Assembly (NCBI RefSeq): GCF_900112455.1 | Contig: NZ_FOLT01000001.1 | Location: forward strand, 124,001 to 188,000 | Source: Alkalibacterium subtropicum | GTDB lineage: Bacteria > Bacillota > Bacilli > Lactobacillales > Carnobacteriaceae_A | Direction: 5' to 3' | Length of the DNA stretch: 64,000 nt | Shown: piece after piece, positions 26,913-35,718 of the stretch | Numbering within the stretch: the stretch's first letter is position 1 | How the letters are laid out: every line of letters begins with the position of its first letter | The notes under the pieces: model-generated | What the model was told of the DNA's origin: nothing | Databases searched by the model: none | Seen by the model: only the letters and a program-made list of their open reading frames with translations | Position numbers and translations under genes: made by a program

Positions 26913-27998
26913 ATGCCTGATAGAAAATCGACCAAGACGGTTAGAAAAATAGTATTGAGTATCGTTTCAATTTTGATCATATTAATTATTGTGCTCGTTG
27001 TATCGGGCTACCAGTACTACACATCATCACTGGAACCGCTGGAACCGGAAAGTAATACAGATGTTCCGATAGAAATCCCTATTGGCTCGTCACGTACCGA
27101 TATTGCCCGGATTCTTGAAGAAAATAATATTATACGGAGTGCCTTTGTTTTTAATTACCATCTCAGGTTCACTGGGGAAGAGGGTTTCCAGGCAGGCTAC
27201 TATCTGTTTTCGCCTTCTATGTCTACAGAAGAAATCGTGACCCAGCTTCAAGAAGGAGGCACCCCTATCCTGGAAGAATCAGCCGGGAGCATAACGATTC
27301 CGGAAGGTTTTACAGTAGAACAGGTGGCCATCGTCATTGAACAGCAGACGGACTATTCAGTCGAGGAATTCTTTGAACTGATCGAAAGCGACGTCTTCCT
27401 CGAGGAAAAACTAGAAGAATATCCAGATCTCTTGACTGGGGCAATGGAGGTCAAGGAAGAAACACTGTATACGCTGGAAGGGTATCTCTTTCCCGCTACA
27501 TACGAATTTCTTGATGATACGACCCTGGAACATTTAGTTACTCAGATGATCAGCCAAATGGATCAGGTGTTCCAGGAACACTATACTGAAATCGAAGCAC
27601 AGGAGACATCTGTTCACGATATTCTGACGCTGGCTTCATTTGTTGAACGAGAAGGTATCACGTATGAAGACCGCGAACTGATCGCTGGAGTCTTTTACAA
27701 TCGTCTTGATGTAGGTATGGCCCTGCAGACAGACGTGAGTGTCACCTATGCGCTGGGAGAGCATCAGGAGAGGATCACCTATGATGATCTGGAAGTGGAT
27801 TCTCCTTATAATCTCTATCAAAATACTGGACTTGGACCTGGACCGGTAAATAATCCGTCCGAAGAAGCCGTTCAAGCGACGCTTTATCCTGCTGAAACAG
27901 ATTACATGTATTTCCTGGCAGATTTAGCAACAAGAGAGGTATATTTCTCAGAGACTTATGAACAGCATCTGGATTACAGAGATGAATATTTACGATAA
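26913..27998 (+). CDS. mltG: Endolytic transglycosylase MltG
   Basis: MltG (YceG-like) cleaves nascent glycan strands and sets their length. One N-terminal membrane helix (about 17-37) is followed by a LysM-like region and the catalytic domain. The catalytic Glu is in TLASFVEREG; NRLDVGMALQTDVSVTYALG and GLGPGPVNNPS are conserved family motifs. ATG 26913 lies after AAAAAAGGATGG; an upstream in-frame ATG (26826) runs through the TATAAT promoter element at 26867-26872 and is rejected. Length about 361 aa. Confidence 0.94.
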   Translation: MPDRKSTKTVRKIVLSIVSILIILIIVLVVSGYQYYTSSLEPLEPESNTDVPIEIPIGSSRTDIARILEENNIIRSAFVFNYHLRFTGEEGFQAGYYLFSPSMSTEEIVTQLQEGGTPILEESAGSITIPEGFTVEQVAIVIEQQTDYSVEEFFELIESDVFLEEKLEEYPDLLTGAMEVKEETLYTLEGYLFPATYEFLDDTTLEHLVTQMISQMDQVFQEHYTEIEAQETSVHDILTLASFVEREGITYEDRELIAGVFYNRLDVGMALQTDVSVTYALGEHQERITYDDLEVDSPYNLYQNTGLGPGPVNNPSEEAVQATLYPAETDYMYFLADLATREVYFSETYEQHLDYRDEYLR

Positions 27999-28003
27999 TA
28001 AAT

Positions 28004-28040
28004 AAAAGCATTGAGTCTTTATTGACTCAGTGCTTTTGTT
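28004..28040 (+). terminator. Terminator after mltG
   Basis: AAAAGCA-TTGAGTC pairs with GACTCAG-TGCTTTT across a short loop. Confidence 0.88.
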
Positions 28041-28079
28041 AAGATGACTATACTGTTAGTTTAAGAAAGGAAATGTGTG

Positions 28080-28724
28080 ATGAATAAGAATCAAAAAGAC
28101 AAACCGATTGTCATTGGAGTAACTGGAGGTTCTGGCAGTGGGAAGACAAGCGTCAGTCAGGCAATCTATAACTATTTTCCCGGGAAATCGATCATGATGC
28201 TTGAACAGGACTCATATTATAAAAATCAGGATCATCTGAGTTTTGAAGAACGTTTGAAAACAAATTATGATCATCCTTTTGCTTTTGATACAGATTTACT
28301 TATTTCTCACCTACACGATTTATTAAACTATAAAAGTATCAATAAACCGGTTTATGATTACACCAGACATACAAGAAGTGACGAAACGATCTTGCAGGAA
28401 CCAAAAGAAGTCATCATTCTTGAAGGGATACTGATACTGGAAGATGCACGATTGAGAGATTTAATGGATATCAAAGTCTATGTAGATACAGATGATGACA
28501 TAAGGATCATTCGTCGCATTAAAAGAGATATCGAAGAGCGGGGGAGAACACTCGATAATGTCATTGAACAATATCTATCCGTTGTCAAACCGATGCACTC
28601 TCAATTTATAGAACCGACAAAAAAATATGCAGATATTATTATACCCGAAGGTGGAAGAAATCAAGTGGCTATTGATCTGATGACGACGAAGATACATACT
28701 ATCTTTCAGGAGCGTTCCTTGTAA
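28080..28724 (+). CDS. udk: Uridine kinase
   Basis: Udk phosphorylates uridine and cytidine in pyrimidine salvage. The P-loop is [13 protein letters not shown] near residues 14-26. The nucleoside-site segment [13 protein letters not shown] and [12 protein letters not shown] are typical, as is [15 protein letters not shown]. Length 214 aa is normal. ATG 28080 follows AAAGGAAA; a GTG at 28077 is in frame. The mltG-udk-greA order matches Bacillus relatives. Confidence 0.95.
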   Translation: MNKNQKDKPIVIGVTGGSGSGKTSVSQAIYNYFPGKSIMMLEQDSYYKNQDHLSFEERLKTNYDHPFAFDTDLLISHLHDLLNYKSINKPVYDYTRHTRSDETILQEPKEVIILEGILILEDARLRDLMDIKVYVDTDDDIRIIRRIKRDIEERGRTLDNVIEQYLSVVKPMHSQFIEPTKKYADIIIPEGGRNQVAIDLMTTKIHTIFQERSL

Positions 28725-28752
28725 AAGGGGATGTCTAATTTTATAAAAACGC

Positions 28753-28781
28753 TTTACATCGACATACGTTCATGGTATCTT
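28753..28781 (+). promoter_or_regulatory. Possible promoter of greA
   Basis: TTTACA (28753-28758), 17 nt, TATCTT (28776-28781). A nearer TTGACA at 28801 has no well-spaced -10. Confidence 0.4.
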
Positions 28782-28864
28782 AATTCCATTGAGAATTTAG
28801 TTGACATTAAATTTTTTGATATATAGCTTTAATATGACTAAAGTATTTTATGAGGTGAATGATA

Positions 28865-29341
28865 ATGATGACAGAAAAAGTATATCCAATGACAGCTCAG
28901 GGAAAAGAAAAGCTGGAAAATGAATTAAATGAACTAAAGTCAGTGAAGAGAAAAGAAGTAGTCGAACGTATCAAGATAGCAAGAGGTTTCGGAGATTTAT
29001 CCGAGAACTCCGAGTACGAATCAGCAAAAGATGAACAGGCATTTATCGAAGGCAGAATAAGTACGCTGGAAAATATGCTTCAAAATGCAGAAATCATCGA
29101 CAGTTCAAATTCCAAAGAAGGCGAAGTGACATTAGGCCGTTCCGTTATCTTTAAAGAACTGCCAGATGGTATTGAAGAAGAATATACCATTGTCGGTAAA
29201 GCTGAAGCCGATCCTTTCTCAGGTAAGATTTCAAATGAATCGCCTATAGCACAAGCCTTGTTGGGTAAAAAAGTTGGAGATAAAGTTGAGATCCAAACAC
29301 CTGGCGGAACAATGTCAGTGGAAATCACAAAAGTTGTTTAA
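28865..29341 (+). CDS. greA: Transcription elongation factor GreA
   Basis: GreA enters the RNA polymerase secondary channel and stimulates cleavage of backtracked transcripts. The N-terminal coiled coil ends in the acidic tip [18 protein letters not shown]. The C-terminal FKBP-like domain has [18 protein letters not shown]. Three in-frame ATGs (28859, 28865, 28868) lie at the start; GAGGTG (28852-28857) is best spaced for 28865. Length about 158 aa is standard. Confidence 0.96.
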   Translation: MMTEKVYPMTAQGKEKLENELNELKSVKRKEVVERIKIARGFGDLSENSEYESAKDEQAFIEGRISTLENMLQNAEIIDSSNSKEGEVTLGRSVIFKELPDGIEEEYTIVGKAEADPFSGKISNESPIAQALLGKKVGDKVEIQTPGGTMSVEITKVV

Positions 29342-29351
29342 CTAAAAATAT

Positions 29352-29396
29352 AAGCTAAAGACTTATCTGAAAAGGATAAGCCTTTAGCTTTTTTTA
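29352..29396 (+). terminator. Terminator after greA
   Basis: AAGCTAAAG-A-CTTATC pairs with GATAAG-C-CTTTAGCTT, followed by seven T. Confidence 0.92.
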
Positions 29397-29487
29397 TCAG
29401 ACTTAAGACCTATCTTTGAAAGAAAGTAATGCTATTTAAGAATATTTTCGCTATACTTGCTATAGATCAAGTAAAGGGGGAGAGACT

Positions 29488-30225
29488 ATGAGTAACTATG
29501 CCTATAAAGCCACGCTGGTCGTCTTATTCGTCTGGCTTTTGTATCAGATCGTTCATAATTTTGTGTTTCTTTTATCTTTTGTATTAGCATTAGGGTTCCT
29601 TATTTTGTATAAATCCTCTCCTAAAGAAACACAGCGGCATACCAATTTTTTATGGACAAGTATTGCTTTTTTCTTGGCTTCGTTCATATTCACAAGTGCC
29701 TTCTGGGTACTGTTGGTGCTATTCCTTCTTTTTCAACTGAGTTCGGATGAGAAACTGCTCAATACGATGCGTGATCCTTTCTTTAGAAAGAAACAGTATT
29801 GGCGCGATAAAGAGTTTATTTCAGTTCAATGGAATGACTTGGAGTCTAATGAACTGAAACTTTACCGAAACAAGTGGATCGGCGATGACTTTGTAGGAAA
29901 AGATATATTTGAATGGGAAGACCATAATCATCAGAAAATCATGGGAGATACCTTCTTTGATCTGGGCAATACTGTCTTACCGATAAGAGAAAATGTACTG
30001 ATGCTTAGAAAAGGCTTCGGTGATACAAAACTATTCATACCAAAGGATGTTGCGGTGTCTTTGGATGTCAGCCTAATTCTCGGTAAGCTCATTGTCGATG
30101 ATGACGTCTTTGATTTGAAAAACGAAACAGTAAAATGGCAGTCAGAGAATTATGGAACAGCTCTACGAAAAATCAAAGTGGTATCCAGCACCATTATAGG
30201 TGAAGTTGAGGTCGTTTACTTATGA
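29488..30225 (+). CDS. liaF: LiaF-type membrane regulator
   Basis: LiaF restrains the LiaSR cell-envelope-stress system. The N-terminal about 95 residues hold three or four membrane helices; the C-terminal about 110 residues form the LiaF-type beta domain (DUF2154) with GDTFFDLGNTVLPIRENV and ISLDVSLILGK-like strands. 245 aa. It overlaps liaS by 4 bp (ATGA). The strong AAAGGGGGAG site precedes ATG 29488. Gene order liaF-liaS-liaR is the usual Firmicutes core; no liaIH is next to it here. Confidence 0.9.
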   Translation: MSNYAYKATLVVLFVWLLYQIVHNFVFLLSFVLALGFLILYKSSPKETQRHTNFLWTSIAFFLASFIFTSAFWVLLVLFLLFQLSSDEKLLNTMRDPFFRKKQYWRDKEFISVQWNDLESNELKLYRNKWIGDDFVGKDIFEWEDHNHQKIMGDTFFDLGNTVLPIRENVLMLRKGFGDTKLFIPKDVAVSLDVSLILGKLIVDDDVFDLKNETVKWQSENYGTALRKIKVVSSTIIGEVEVVYL

Positions 30226-31274
30226 AAAAGACCTTTTCTCACTTATTCAAGTATTTTCTGCTGTTCTTTTTTATCCTGCTGTTTATAACTGTATTCATTT
30301 TCTTGTCCTTGTCTGAATACCAGTGGGTCACTGCACTATATCGTGCAAACATTGTTGGTGTTTCTCTGATTTTCTACCTGATCCTGTTTTCATTTATCCT
30401 GGCAGGTGTAACCCTTTCTTATTTGAGAGCATTTGAGAAAAAGAAACTGAGAAAAGTGGAAGAAGGTTTGAGGATGATGAGTCAGGGGCATTATTCGGCT
30501 TCTATTTTTCTCAACATGTATTCCTTGGATACGCCGCTGCAGATAAATGAAGATATTGACCGACAATTTTTGAAATTGCATGAAAAGTTGATGTTCATGG
30601 CTGATGAAGCGCTCAAAAATGCTCAGGAATCTAAAACACTGGATAATGAAACAAAAAATGATATCCTTGAGAACGAACGGAAACGTATAGCAAGAGAACT
30701 GCATGACTCTGTATCCCAGCAGTTATTTGCGGCTTCCATGATGCTTTCTGCCGTCAATCAGCAGGTCAGTGACTGTCCGGAACCTGTGATCAGACAGTTG
30801 AAAATGGTCGAACAGACGATCAATGCCTCCCAGACAGAAATGCGTGCACTGCTGTTACATCTCAGACCCGTACAGTTAGACGGAAAATCTTTAAAACAGG
30901 GGATAGAGCAGCTGTTGAAGGAACTCTCATCCAAAATCGAAGTAGAGATTCATTATCAGATAGAAAAAATCACTATGCCTGCTGTCATGGAAGATCATTT
31001 TTTCAGGATACTGCAGGAACTCTTGTCTAATGTACTGAGACATGCCAAGGCGAAGGTGCTGGAGGTCTATTTAACTCAGAACAGCAGTGGAATCCAGCTA
31101 AAAGTAAATGATGACGGTGTGGGCTTTAATGTCGATAATAAAAAGGCGGGCAGTTATGGGTTACATAACATTAAAGAACGGATAGAGGGCATGGGAGGAA
31201 GCGTTAAAATCGTTTCTCTTCCAAACTTTGGAACACGTATTGAAATAAATGTACCTTTAGTATTAGGAGAGTGA
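30222..31274 (+). CDS. liaS: Sensor histidine kinase LiaS
   Basis: NarL-type sensor kinase of 350 aa. Two membrane helices (about 8-30 and 45-68) enclose a very short outer loop, as in intramembrane-sensing kinases. The phosphorylated His is in ERKRIARELHDSVSQQLFA. The ATPase domain has LQELLSNVLRHAKA (N-box), VNDDGVGFN (G1) and GSYGLHNIKERIEGMGG (G2). It answers to cell-wall antibiotics such as lipid II binders in relatives, through LiaF. Confidence 0.93.
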   Translation: MKKTFSHLFKYFLLFFFILLFITVFIFLSLSEYQWVTALYRANIVGVSLIFYLILFSFILAGVTLSYLRAFEKKKLRKVEEGLRMMSQGHYSASIFLNMYSLDTPLQINEDIDRQFLKLHEKLMFMADEALKNAQESKTLDNETKNDILENERKRIARELHDSVSQQLFAASMMLSAVNQQVSDCPEPVIRQLKMVEQTINASQTEMRALLLHLRPVQLDGKSLKQGIEQLLKELSSKIEVEIHYQIEKITMPAVMEDHFFRILQELLSNVLRHAKAKVLEVYLTQNSSGIQLKVNDDGVGFNVDNKKAGSYGLHNIKERIEGMGGSVKIVSLPNFGTRIEINVPLVLGE

Positions 31275-31278
31275 TAGT

Positions 31279-31917
31279 GTGATACGATTAATGCTGGTAG
31301 ATGATCATGAAATGGTCCGATTAGGCTTGTCCTCTTTTTTCTCTATTCAGGAGGATTTTGAAATCGTAGCAGAAGCGTCAGACGGAGAGGAAAGTGTAGA
31401 ACGGGCTTTAGAAGAAAAACCGGATATCATTTTAATGGACTTGGTCATGGAGAACATGGATGGAACAGAAGCTACTATTGAAATTATGAAAAGGTGGCCT
31501 GAAGCCAAAATCATCATTCTGACAAGTTTCATAGATGATGAAAAGGTATATCCGGCGATGGAAGCCGGGGCATGCGGTTATATTCTGAAAACATCTTCTG
31601 CAACAGAGATAGCTCGGGCAATCAGAGAAACGTATAATGGACATAATTACATTGAAGATGAAGTGACGAGCATTCTGGAAGAGAAAAGATTTGAAGAGAA
31701 TGAAGACCACTTGCATGATCGGCTTACAAGCCGGGAAAACGAAGTCGTTCAACTTATATCCAAGGGATACACCAATCAGGATATTGCTGACGAACTGTTT
31801 ATTACCTTGAAGACTGTGAAAACACATGTCTCGAACATATTATCAAAACTGGAAGTAGAGGATCGCACGCAGGTAGCGATTTATGCATTCAGACATGATC
31901 TTGTTGAAAATGAATAG
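31279..31917 (+). CDS. liaR: Response regulator LiaR
   Basis: NarL/FixJ-type response regulator of 212 aa. The receiver has the acidic pair DDHEM near residue 8 and the phosphorylated Asp in PDIILMDLVMENMDG. The LuxR-type helix-turn-helix is LTSRENEVVQLISKGYTNQD with LKTVKTHVSNIL. The start is GTG 31279, 4 nt after liaS, with GGAGAG upstream. It probably controls its own operon; I cannot place a LiaR box with confidence. Confidence 0.94.
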   Translation: MIRLMLVDDHEMVRLGLSSFFSIQEDFEIVAEASDGEESVERALEEKPDIILMDLVMENMDGTEATIEIMKRWPEAKIIILTSFIDDEKVYPAMEAGACGYILKTSSATEIARAIRETYNGHNYIEDEVTSILEEKRFEENEDHLHDRLTSRENEVVQLISKGYTNQDIADELFITLKTVKTHVSNILSKLEVEDRTQVAIYAFRHDLVENE

Positions 31918-31919
31918 CA

Positions 31920-31949
31920 AAAGGCCTCAGTCATATGACTGAGGCCTTT
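31920..31949 (+). terminator. Bidirectional terminator liaR/rnjA
   Basis: Perfect palindrome AAAGGCCTCAGTC...GACTGAGGCCTTT between convergent genes. Confidence 0.9.
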
Positions 31950-31958
31950 GTCTTTAAA

Positions 31959-33629
31959 TTAGTTTGTTAAAATGACAGGTAAAATAATGGGGCGACGTTC
32001 TGTTTCCGTAAAGAGGAAAGCTTTGATATCATCGATCAATTCATTCCTCATTTTATATTCATTCAGCTGTTTGTGCTTGAATGAACGCTGGATACTGTCG
32101 TAAGCAACTTTTTGTGCTTTCTGGATCAATTCTTCAGATTCCCTCATGTATATGAATCCTCTGGAAATAATATCGGGACCGGCAAGAACCTGTTTCTTCT
32201 TCGCGTCGATCGTAGCTACAACAACGACAAGTCCGTTATCAGATAGGATTTTACGGTCTCTGAGGACAACGTTGCCGATATCTCCAATCCCGCTGCCGTC
32301 TACATAAATATCTCTTGCTTCGATTTCGCCCGCCCGTCTCGCGGTGTCTTCGGTAAAAGCAAGGATATCGCCATTATCCAATATGAAGCAGTTGTCTTTT
32401 GGCACGCCAGTTTGCTGAGCAAGCTGGGCATGGATGCGCTGCATACGATGTTCTCCGTGGATAGGTACAAAGTATTTAGGTTTCATAAGTTGCAGCATTA
32501 ATTTCTGTTCCTGCTGACCACCGTGACCGGAAGTGTGAATGTTATTTATTTTTCCATGAATGACGTTTGCGCCAGCTTCAAGCAACTGGTTGATGACACG
32601 GTTAACACTCATTGTATTGCCTGGAATAGGTGAACTTGAAAAGATGACATTGTCTCCGGGCTGAATCGATATTTGTCTGTGTGTCCCATTGGCGATCCTG
32701 CTCAAGGCTGCCATTGGTTCGCCCTGGGATCCAGTACATAAAATCAGGACTTCATTTGCTTTGTAATTTTTTATTTCATTCGGATGGATAAATGTTCCTT
32801 CATCTGCCTGAATATAACCTAACTCTTTACCTGTTTCCAGATTGTTGACCATGCTGCGTCCAAACACGGCGATTTTACGACCGGTTCTGTTCGCTGCTTC
32901 GATAGCTTGCTGGACTCTGGAAATATTAGAGGCGAAAGTAGCAAATATGATACGGCCATTGATTTTTTTGAACAAGCTTCTGATCGAGTCACCGACCATC
33001 TTTTCAGATTGTGTAAAGTTGGGGATCTCGGCATTTGTACTGTCTGAAAGTAAAGCGAGTACGCCTTCTTCACCGATACGAGCCATTTTATGCAGGTTCG
33101 CAGGTTCTCCTACAGGTGTGAAATCAAATTTGAAATCTCCCGTTTCCACAATGTTCCCGTTTGGTGTTTTAACGACGATTCCGTATGCTTCAGGCACACT
33201 ATGTGTGGTTCTGAAGAAAGACACCTGGGTCTTTCTGAATTTGATGACAGAGTCTTCATTTATTTCATGCAAGGTCGCTGAACGCAGCAGATGATGTTCG
33301 CTCAGTTTATTTCTGATCAAAGCAAGCGCAAGTTTTCCAGCATAGATAGGAATATTGAGTTCTCTCAATAGATAAGGCGTTCCGCCAACATGGTCTTCAT
33401 GGCCATGGGTTATGAAGAGCCCCTGGATTTTATCTTTATTTTCCACAAGATAAGAGTAATCGGGTATCACATAATCGATCCCCAGTAAATCATCTTCCGG
33501 AAACTTGATCCCGGCATCGATCAGGATGATTTCGTCTTGAAATTGTATAGCATAGGTATTTTTACCTATCTCATTTAAACCGCCTAATGCAAATATGGCC
33601 GTTTCGTTGTTTTTTATATTTGGTTTCAT
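31959..33629 (-). CDS. rnjA: Ribonuclease J1
   Basis: RNase J1 is a metallo-beta-lactamase/beta-CASP nuclease with 5'-3' exonuclease and endonuclease activity, central to mRNA decay and rRNA 5' maturation. All metal ligands are visible: HGHEDH (residues 75-80), His143 in TTHSVPEA, Asp165 in ETGDFKFD, the beta-CASP histidine in TSGHGGQQE and VPIHGEHRM. Length 556 aa is normal. AAGGGAG lies upstream of the ATG at 33629. The small rpoY gene that often precedes rnjA in other Firmicutes is not here. Confidence 0.96.
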   Translation of the reverse strand: MKPNIKNNETAIFALGGLNEIGKNTYAIQFQDEIILIDAGIKFPEDDLLGIDYVIPDYSYLVENKDKIQGLFITHGHEDHVGGTPYLLRELNIPIYAGKLALALIRNKLSEHHLLRSATLHEINEDSVIKFRKTQVSFFRTTHSVPEAYGIVVKTPNGNIVETGDFKFDFTPVGEPANLHKMARIGEEGVLALLSDSTNAEIPNFTQSEKMVGDSIRSLFKKINGRIIFATFASNISRVQQAIEAANRTGRKIAVFGRSMVNNLETGKELGYIQADEGTFIHPNEIKNYKANEVLILCTGSQGEPMAALSRIANGTHRQISIQPGDNVIFSSSPIPGNTMSVNRVINQLLEAGANVIHGKINNIHTSGHGGQQEQKLMLQLMKPKYFVPIHGEHRMQRIHAQLAQQTGVPKDNCFILDNGDILAFTEDTARRAGEIEARDIYVDGSGIGDIGNVVLRDRKILSDNGLVVVVATIDAKKKQVLAGPDIISRGFIYMRESEELIQKAQKVAYDSIQRSFKHKQLNEYKMRNELIDDIKAFLFTETERRPIILPVILTN

Positions 33630-33768
33630 TGTATAACTCCCTTGTCATAATTATTGATCAATTTAAAATCTTACTTTGCATAACTGTGATATTTATAAAA
33701 ATTAAAAAGGTTGATCTATTTTGATAATCTCCGCTCGGTGCGTGGTGTAAGAAACCACTGTTATAATT

Positions 33769-33777
33769 ATTCTACCA
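33769..33777 (-). promoter_or_regulatory. Extended -10 element upstream of rnjA
   Basis: Minus strand TGGTAGAAT about 140 nt before the rnjA start; no clear -35. The resulting leader contains a GTGG...CCAC hairpin (about 33741-33758). Confidence 0.45.
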
Positions 33778-33904
33778 TACTAAAAATAATAAGTATAGAA
33801 TAAGGAAACCAGTCTGAGGAAGAACAAATCAGAAAAACCGGATTGTAGTTTCATGGTATTTTATATATAGTAGAAGTGTATGTACAGTGAAGGAGTGTCT
33901 GGAA

Positions 33905-34684
33905 GTGGAAAATAAAAAACTTTTTATATTTGATATCGACGGAACGGTATTAGACAACAGCAAATCAATCCCGCTGGAAACAAAGCAGGCGATCAAAGAG
34001 TTGAGTGAATCACATGAAGTGGCAATTGCGACCGGAAGAAATCGTACGATGGCGAGAGAAGTCATTGAGGAACTGGGGATTTCCAGTTATATCGTATGTA
34101 ATGGTGCGGCGGCATACTATAAAGATGAAGCCATTTACACAAATTTCCTGAATGAAGAGGATTTGGACAAATTGATTGACATCGCCGATGAACACGACCA
34201 CCAGCTGGTCTATGAAACGATAGATGATTTAAGACGCAGGAATGAAGTGCCCGGTAAACGCATGAAAAACGGGATGACATTTGTAGGCTTTGATGTCCCG
34301 GCTTACGACAGAACATTCTACAAAAAAAATCCGCTTGTTCAGTGTCTGCTGTTTATTGCTGAAGAAGAAATGGCTATCTACGCTGATCAGTTCAGGCATT
34401 TCAGATTTGTACGCTGGTATAAAGAAGGGATAGACGTGTTGCCTGCAGATGGATCGAAATATCTGACTATCAAGATATTAGCTAACCATATGGGGATAAA
34501 TCTGAATGACGTCATAGCTTTCGGTGATGGCATGAATGACATTGAAATGATCAGACATGCAGGTACAGGAATTGCAATGGGGAATGCAGAAAAAGAAGTG
34601 AAAGATGTTGCCGACAGGGTCACAGAATCTAACGAGAATAATGGCATCGCCAATGCTTTACGCAAACTGAATTACATTAAATAA
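33905..34684 (+). CDS. Cof-type HAD-superfamily phosphatase
   Basis: A haloacid-dehalogenase phosphatase with a type IIB cap. Motif I is FDIDGTVLDN with the nucleophilic Asp, motif II is VAIATGRNR, Lys is in GSKYLTIKILA, and motif IV is VIAFGDGMNDIEM. Family members hydrolyse sugar phosphates, FMN or other small phosphates; the substrate here is unknown. I choose GTG 33905 because AAGGAG (33890-33895) is 9 nt upstream; GTG 33887 has no site. About 259 aa. Confidence 0.9.
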   Translation: MENKKLFIFDIDGTVLDNSKSIPLETKQAIKELSESHEVAIATGRNRTMAREVIEELGISSYIVCNGAAAYYKDEAIYTNFLNEEDLDKLIDIADEHDHQLVYETIDDLRRRNEVPGKRMKNGMTFVGFDVPAYDRTFYKKNPLVQCLLFIAEEEMAIYADQFRHFRFVRWYKEGIDVLPADGSKYLTIKILANHMGINLNDVIAFGDGMNDIEMIRHAGTGIAMGNAEKEVKDVADRVTESNENNGIANALRKLNYIK

Positions 34685-34797
34685 TTCATATGACTGATAT
34701 TTAAAATTTCAGCAAAATCAAAAAAAGATGTCCAAAATAAAATTTACTCTGGACAAATAGTCTAAAATAAGTAATAATATAAAAGGACATTCTTTTT

Positions 34798-34870
34798 GGG
34801 GGTATAGCTCAGTTGGGAGAGCGCTTCGCTGGCAGCGAAGAGGTCAGCGGTTCGAGCCCGCTTATCTCCA
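34798..34870 (+). tRNA. tRNA-Ala (anticodon GGC)
   Basis: 73-nt cloverleaf. The acceptor stem GGGGGTA pairs with TATCTCC, with discriminator A73. D-arm is GCTCAGTTGGGAGAGC, the anticodon arm CTTCG-CTGGCAG-CGAAG gives anticodon GGC, and the T-arm has GGTTCGAGCCC. CCA is not encoded. It reads GCC/GCU codons, and GCC is the specifier of the alaS T-box in this window. Confidence 0.97.
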
Positions 34871-34880
34871 TACTTTTTAT

Positions 34881-34930
34881 AACCTGCAAAACCTTTCGCA
34901 CTTTTTGTGAGAGGTTTTGCAGGTTTTTTA
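34881..34930 (+). terminator. Terminator after tRNA-Ala
   Basis: AACCTGCAAAACCT pairs with AGGTTTTGCAGGTT around a short inner stem, followed by T. Confidence 0.92.
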
Positions 34931-35055
34931 TTATAATTATCTGCTGATCTACGATGATCAGCGGTTCCCTCCATGTATTAAATCACCCATATGTAAATGA
35001 GCAGATGCAATGGTAGTGCAATCCCCTTAGCTGATTTTGAATTTCGTGAACCGCT

Positions 35056-35085
35056 ATTGAAACGCTTACATTTTTGTAGTATAAT
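35056..35085 (+). promoter_or_regulatory. Promoter with cre-like site
   Basis: TTGAAA (35057-35062), 17 nt, TATAAT (35080-35085) is a near-ideal promoter for the small gene at 35128. ATTGAAACGCTTACA (35056-35070) over the -35 matches the CcpA consensus WTGNAANCGNWNNCW at all fixed positions but one (T in place of G at position 3). Confidence 0.6.
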
Positions 35086-35127
35086 CAATTTCTGAAAGTA
35101 TCACCCTATAAGGATGGAGGCGGAAAG

Positions 35128-35274
35128 ATGTTGACAGAAGATCAAATCAAGGAGCTTGAACACTTGCTGAATGAACATAAAAACAATGATCAGTCGCTTC
35201 GAATCGCCGATGTGACTAATCTGATCTATCCGATTGATCCGGATAAAAAAGAAAAGCAAAGCTGTATGAAGTGA
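35128..35274 (+). CDS. Small orphan protein, 48 aa
   Basis: A short gene I do not recognise. Support: a strong promoter, GGAGGCGGAAAG 5-10 nt before ATG 35128, and protein-like composition. The product starts MLTEDQIKELEHLLNEHKN, is acidic and predicted alpha-helical at the N terminus, and ends DPDKKEKQSCMK with a single cysteine three residues from the end. After the TGA stop the same frame stays open for 27 codons (PEQISETVMKKTWKDIQRR...) to a second TGA at about 35358, so it may be a truncated longer gene or have read-through. No signal peptide or membrane helix. Confidence 0.55.
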   Translation: MLTEDQIKELEHLLNEHKNNDQSLRIADVTNLIYPIDPDKKEKQSCMK

Positions 35275-35282
35275 CCGGAACA

Positions 35283-35364
35283 AATCAGTGAAACTGTTAT
35301 GAAGAAGACTTGGAAGGATATACAGAGACGTGAAGGTCTTTATAAGAAAGTTTTGTGACTGATT
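35283..35364 (+). other. Rod-like inverted-repeat region
   Basis: Four nested pairings line up in order: 35283-35289 with 35358-35364, 35291-35295 with 35349-35353, 35297-35300 with 35342-35345, and 35305-35309 with 35336-35340. They would fold an RNA rod of about 82 nt directly after the small gene. There is no T-run, so it is not a simple terminator. It overlaps the in-frame extension of the small ORF; I cannot tell whether RNA structure or peptide matters. Confidence 0.4.
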
Positions 35365-35506
35365 GGAAACGGATATTTATCCTAAGGGATTCTGCTTTTT
35401 TATAAAGCTAGTGCCACGAAGAGGCTTTAAACATGACCAAAATATGTAGTTCAGTGTATATCGCTGATTTTGTTTATAACAAAGAGTTTATTTAATTATC
35501 AGACTG

Positions 35507-35668
35507 TGGTAAAATATATATGCTTTTTGACAATATTTATTTAAGGAAAGATTCGGAATGTCATTTGGAGTGCTTCGAATCCTTCCCAAAACCGATTCAC
35601 ATGTGTAATTTGATCTGATAAAGTGGAATGGCTGTGTCAAGGACTTTGCCGACCTCCACTTTTTTATA
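35507..35668 (+). promoter_or_regulatory. Attenuator-like leader of DUF1576 gene
   Basis: Extended -10 TGGTAAAAT (35507-35515) starts a leader of about 195 nt. A stem of 10 pairs with one mismatch (35545-35555 with 35576-35586) carries a 20-nt loop. A linker with GATTC (35594-35598), which could compete for the GAATC arm, follows, then an intrinsic terminator (AAAGTGGA 35620-35627 with TCCACTTT 35655-35662, six T) ends 50 nt before the gene. The arrangement resembles a riboswitch or other attenuator. It matches no class I know. Confidence 0.55.
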
Positions 35669-35718
35669 TTGTACCGAAACATTGTACGTAACATTAAAAC
35701 TTGAAAAGAGGATAATCA

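Noticed and set aside
34762-34974. Minus-strand frame of 70 aa over the tRNA-Ala gene (contains RARTADLFAASEALSQLSY)
   Set aside because: It is the antisense translation of the tRNA-Ala cloverleaf, a well-known false protein in annotations.
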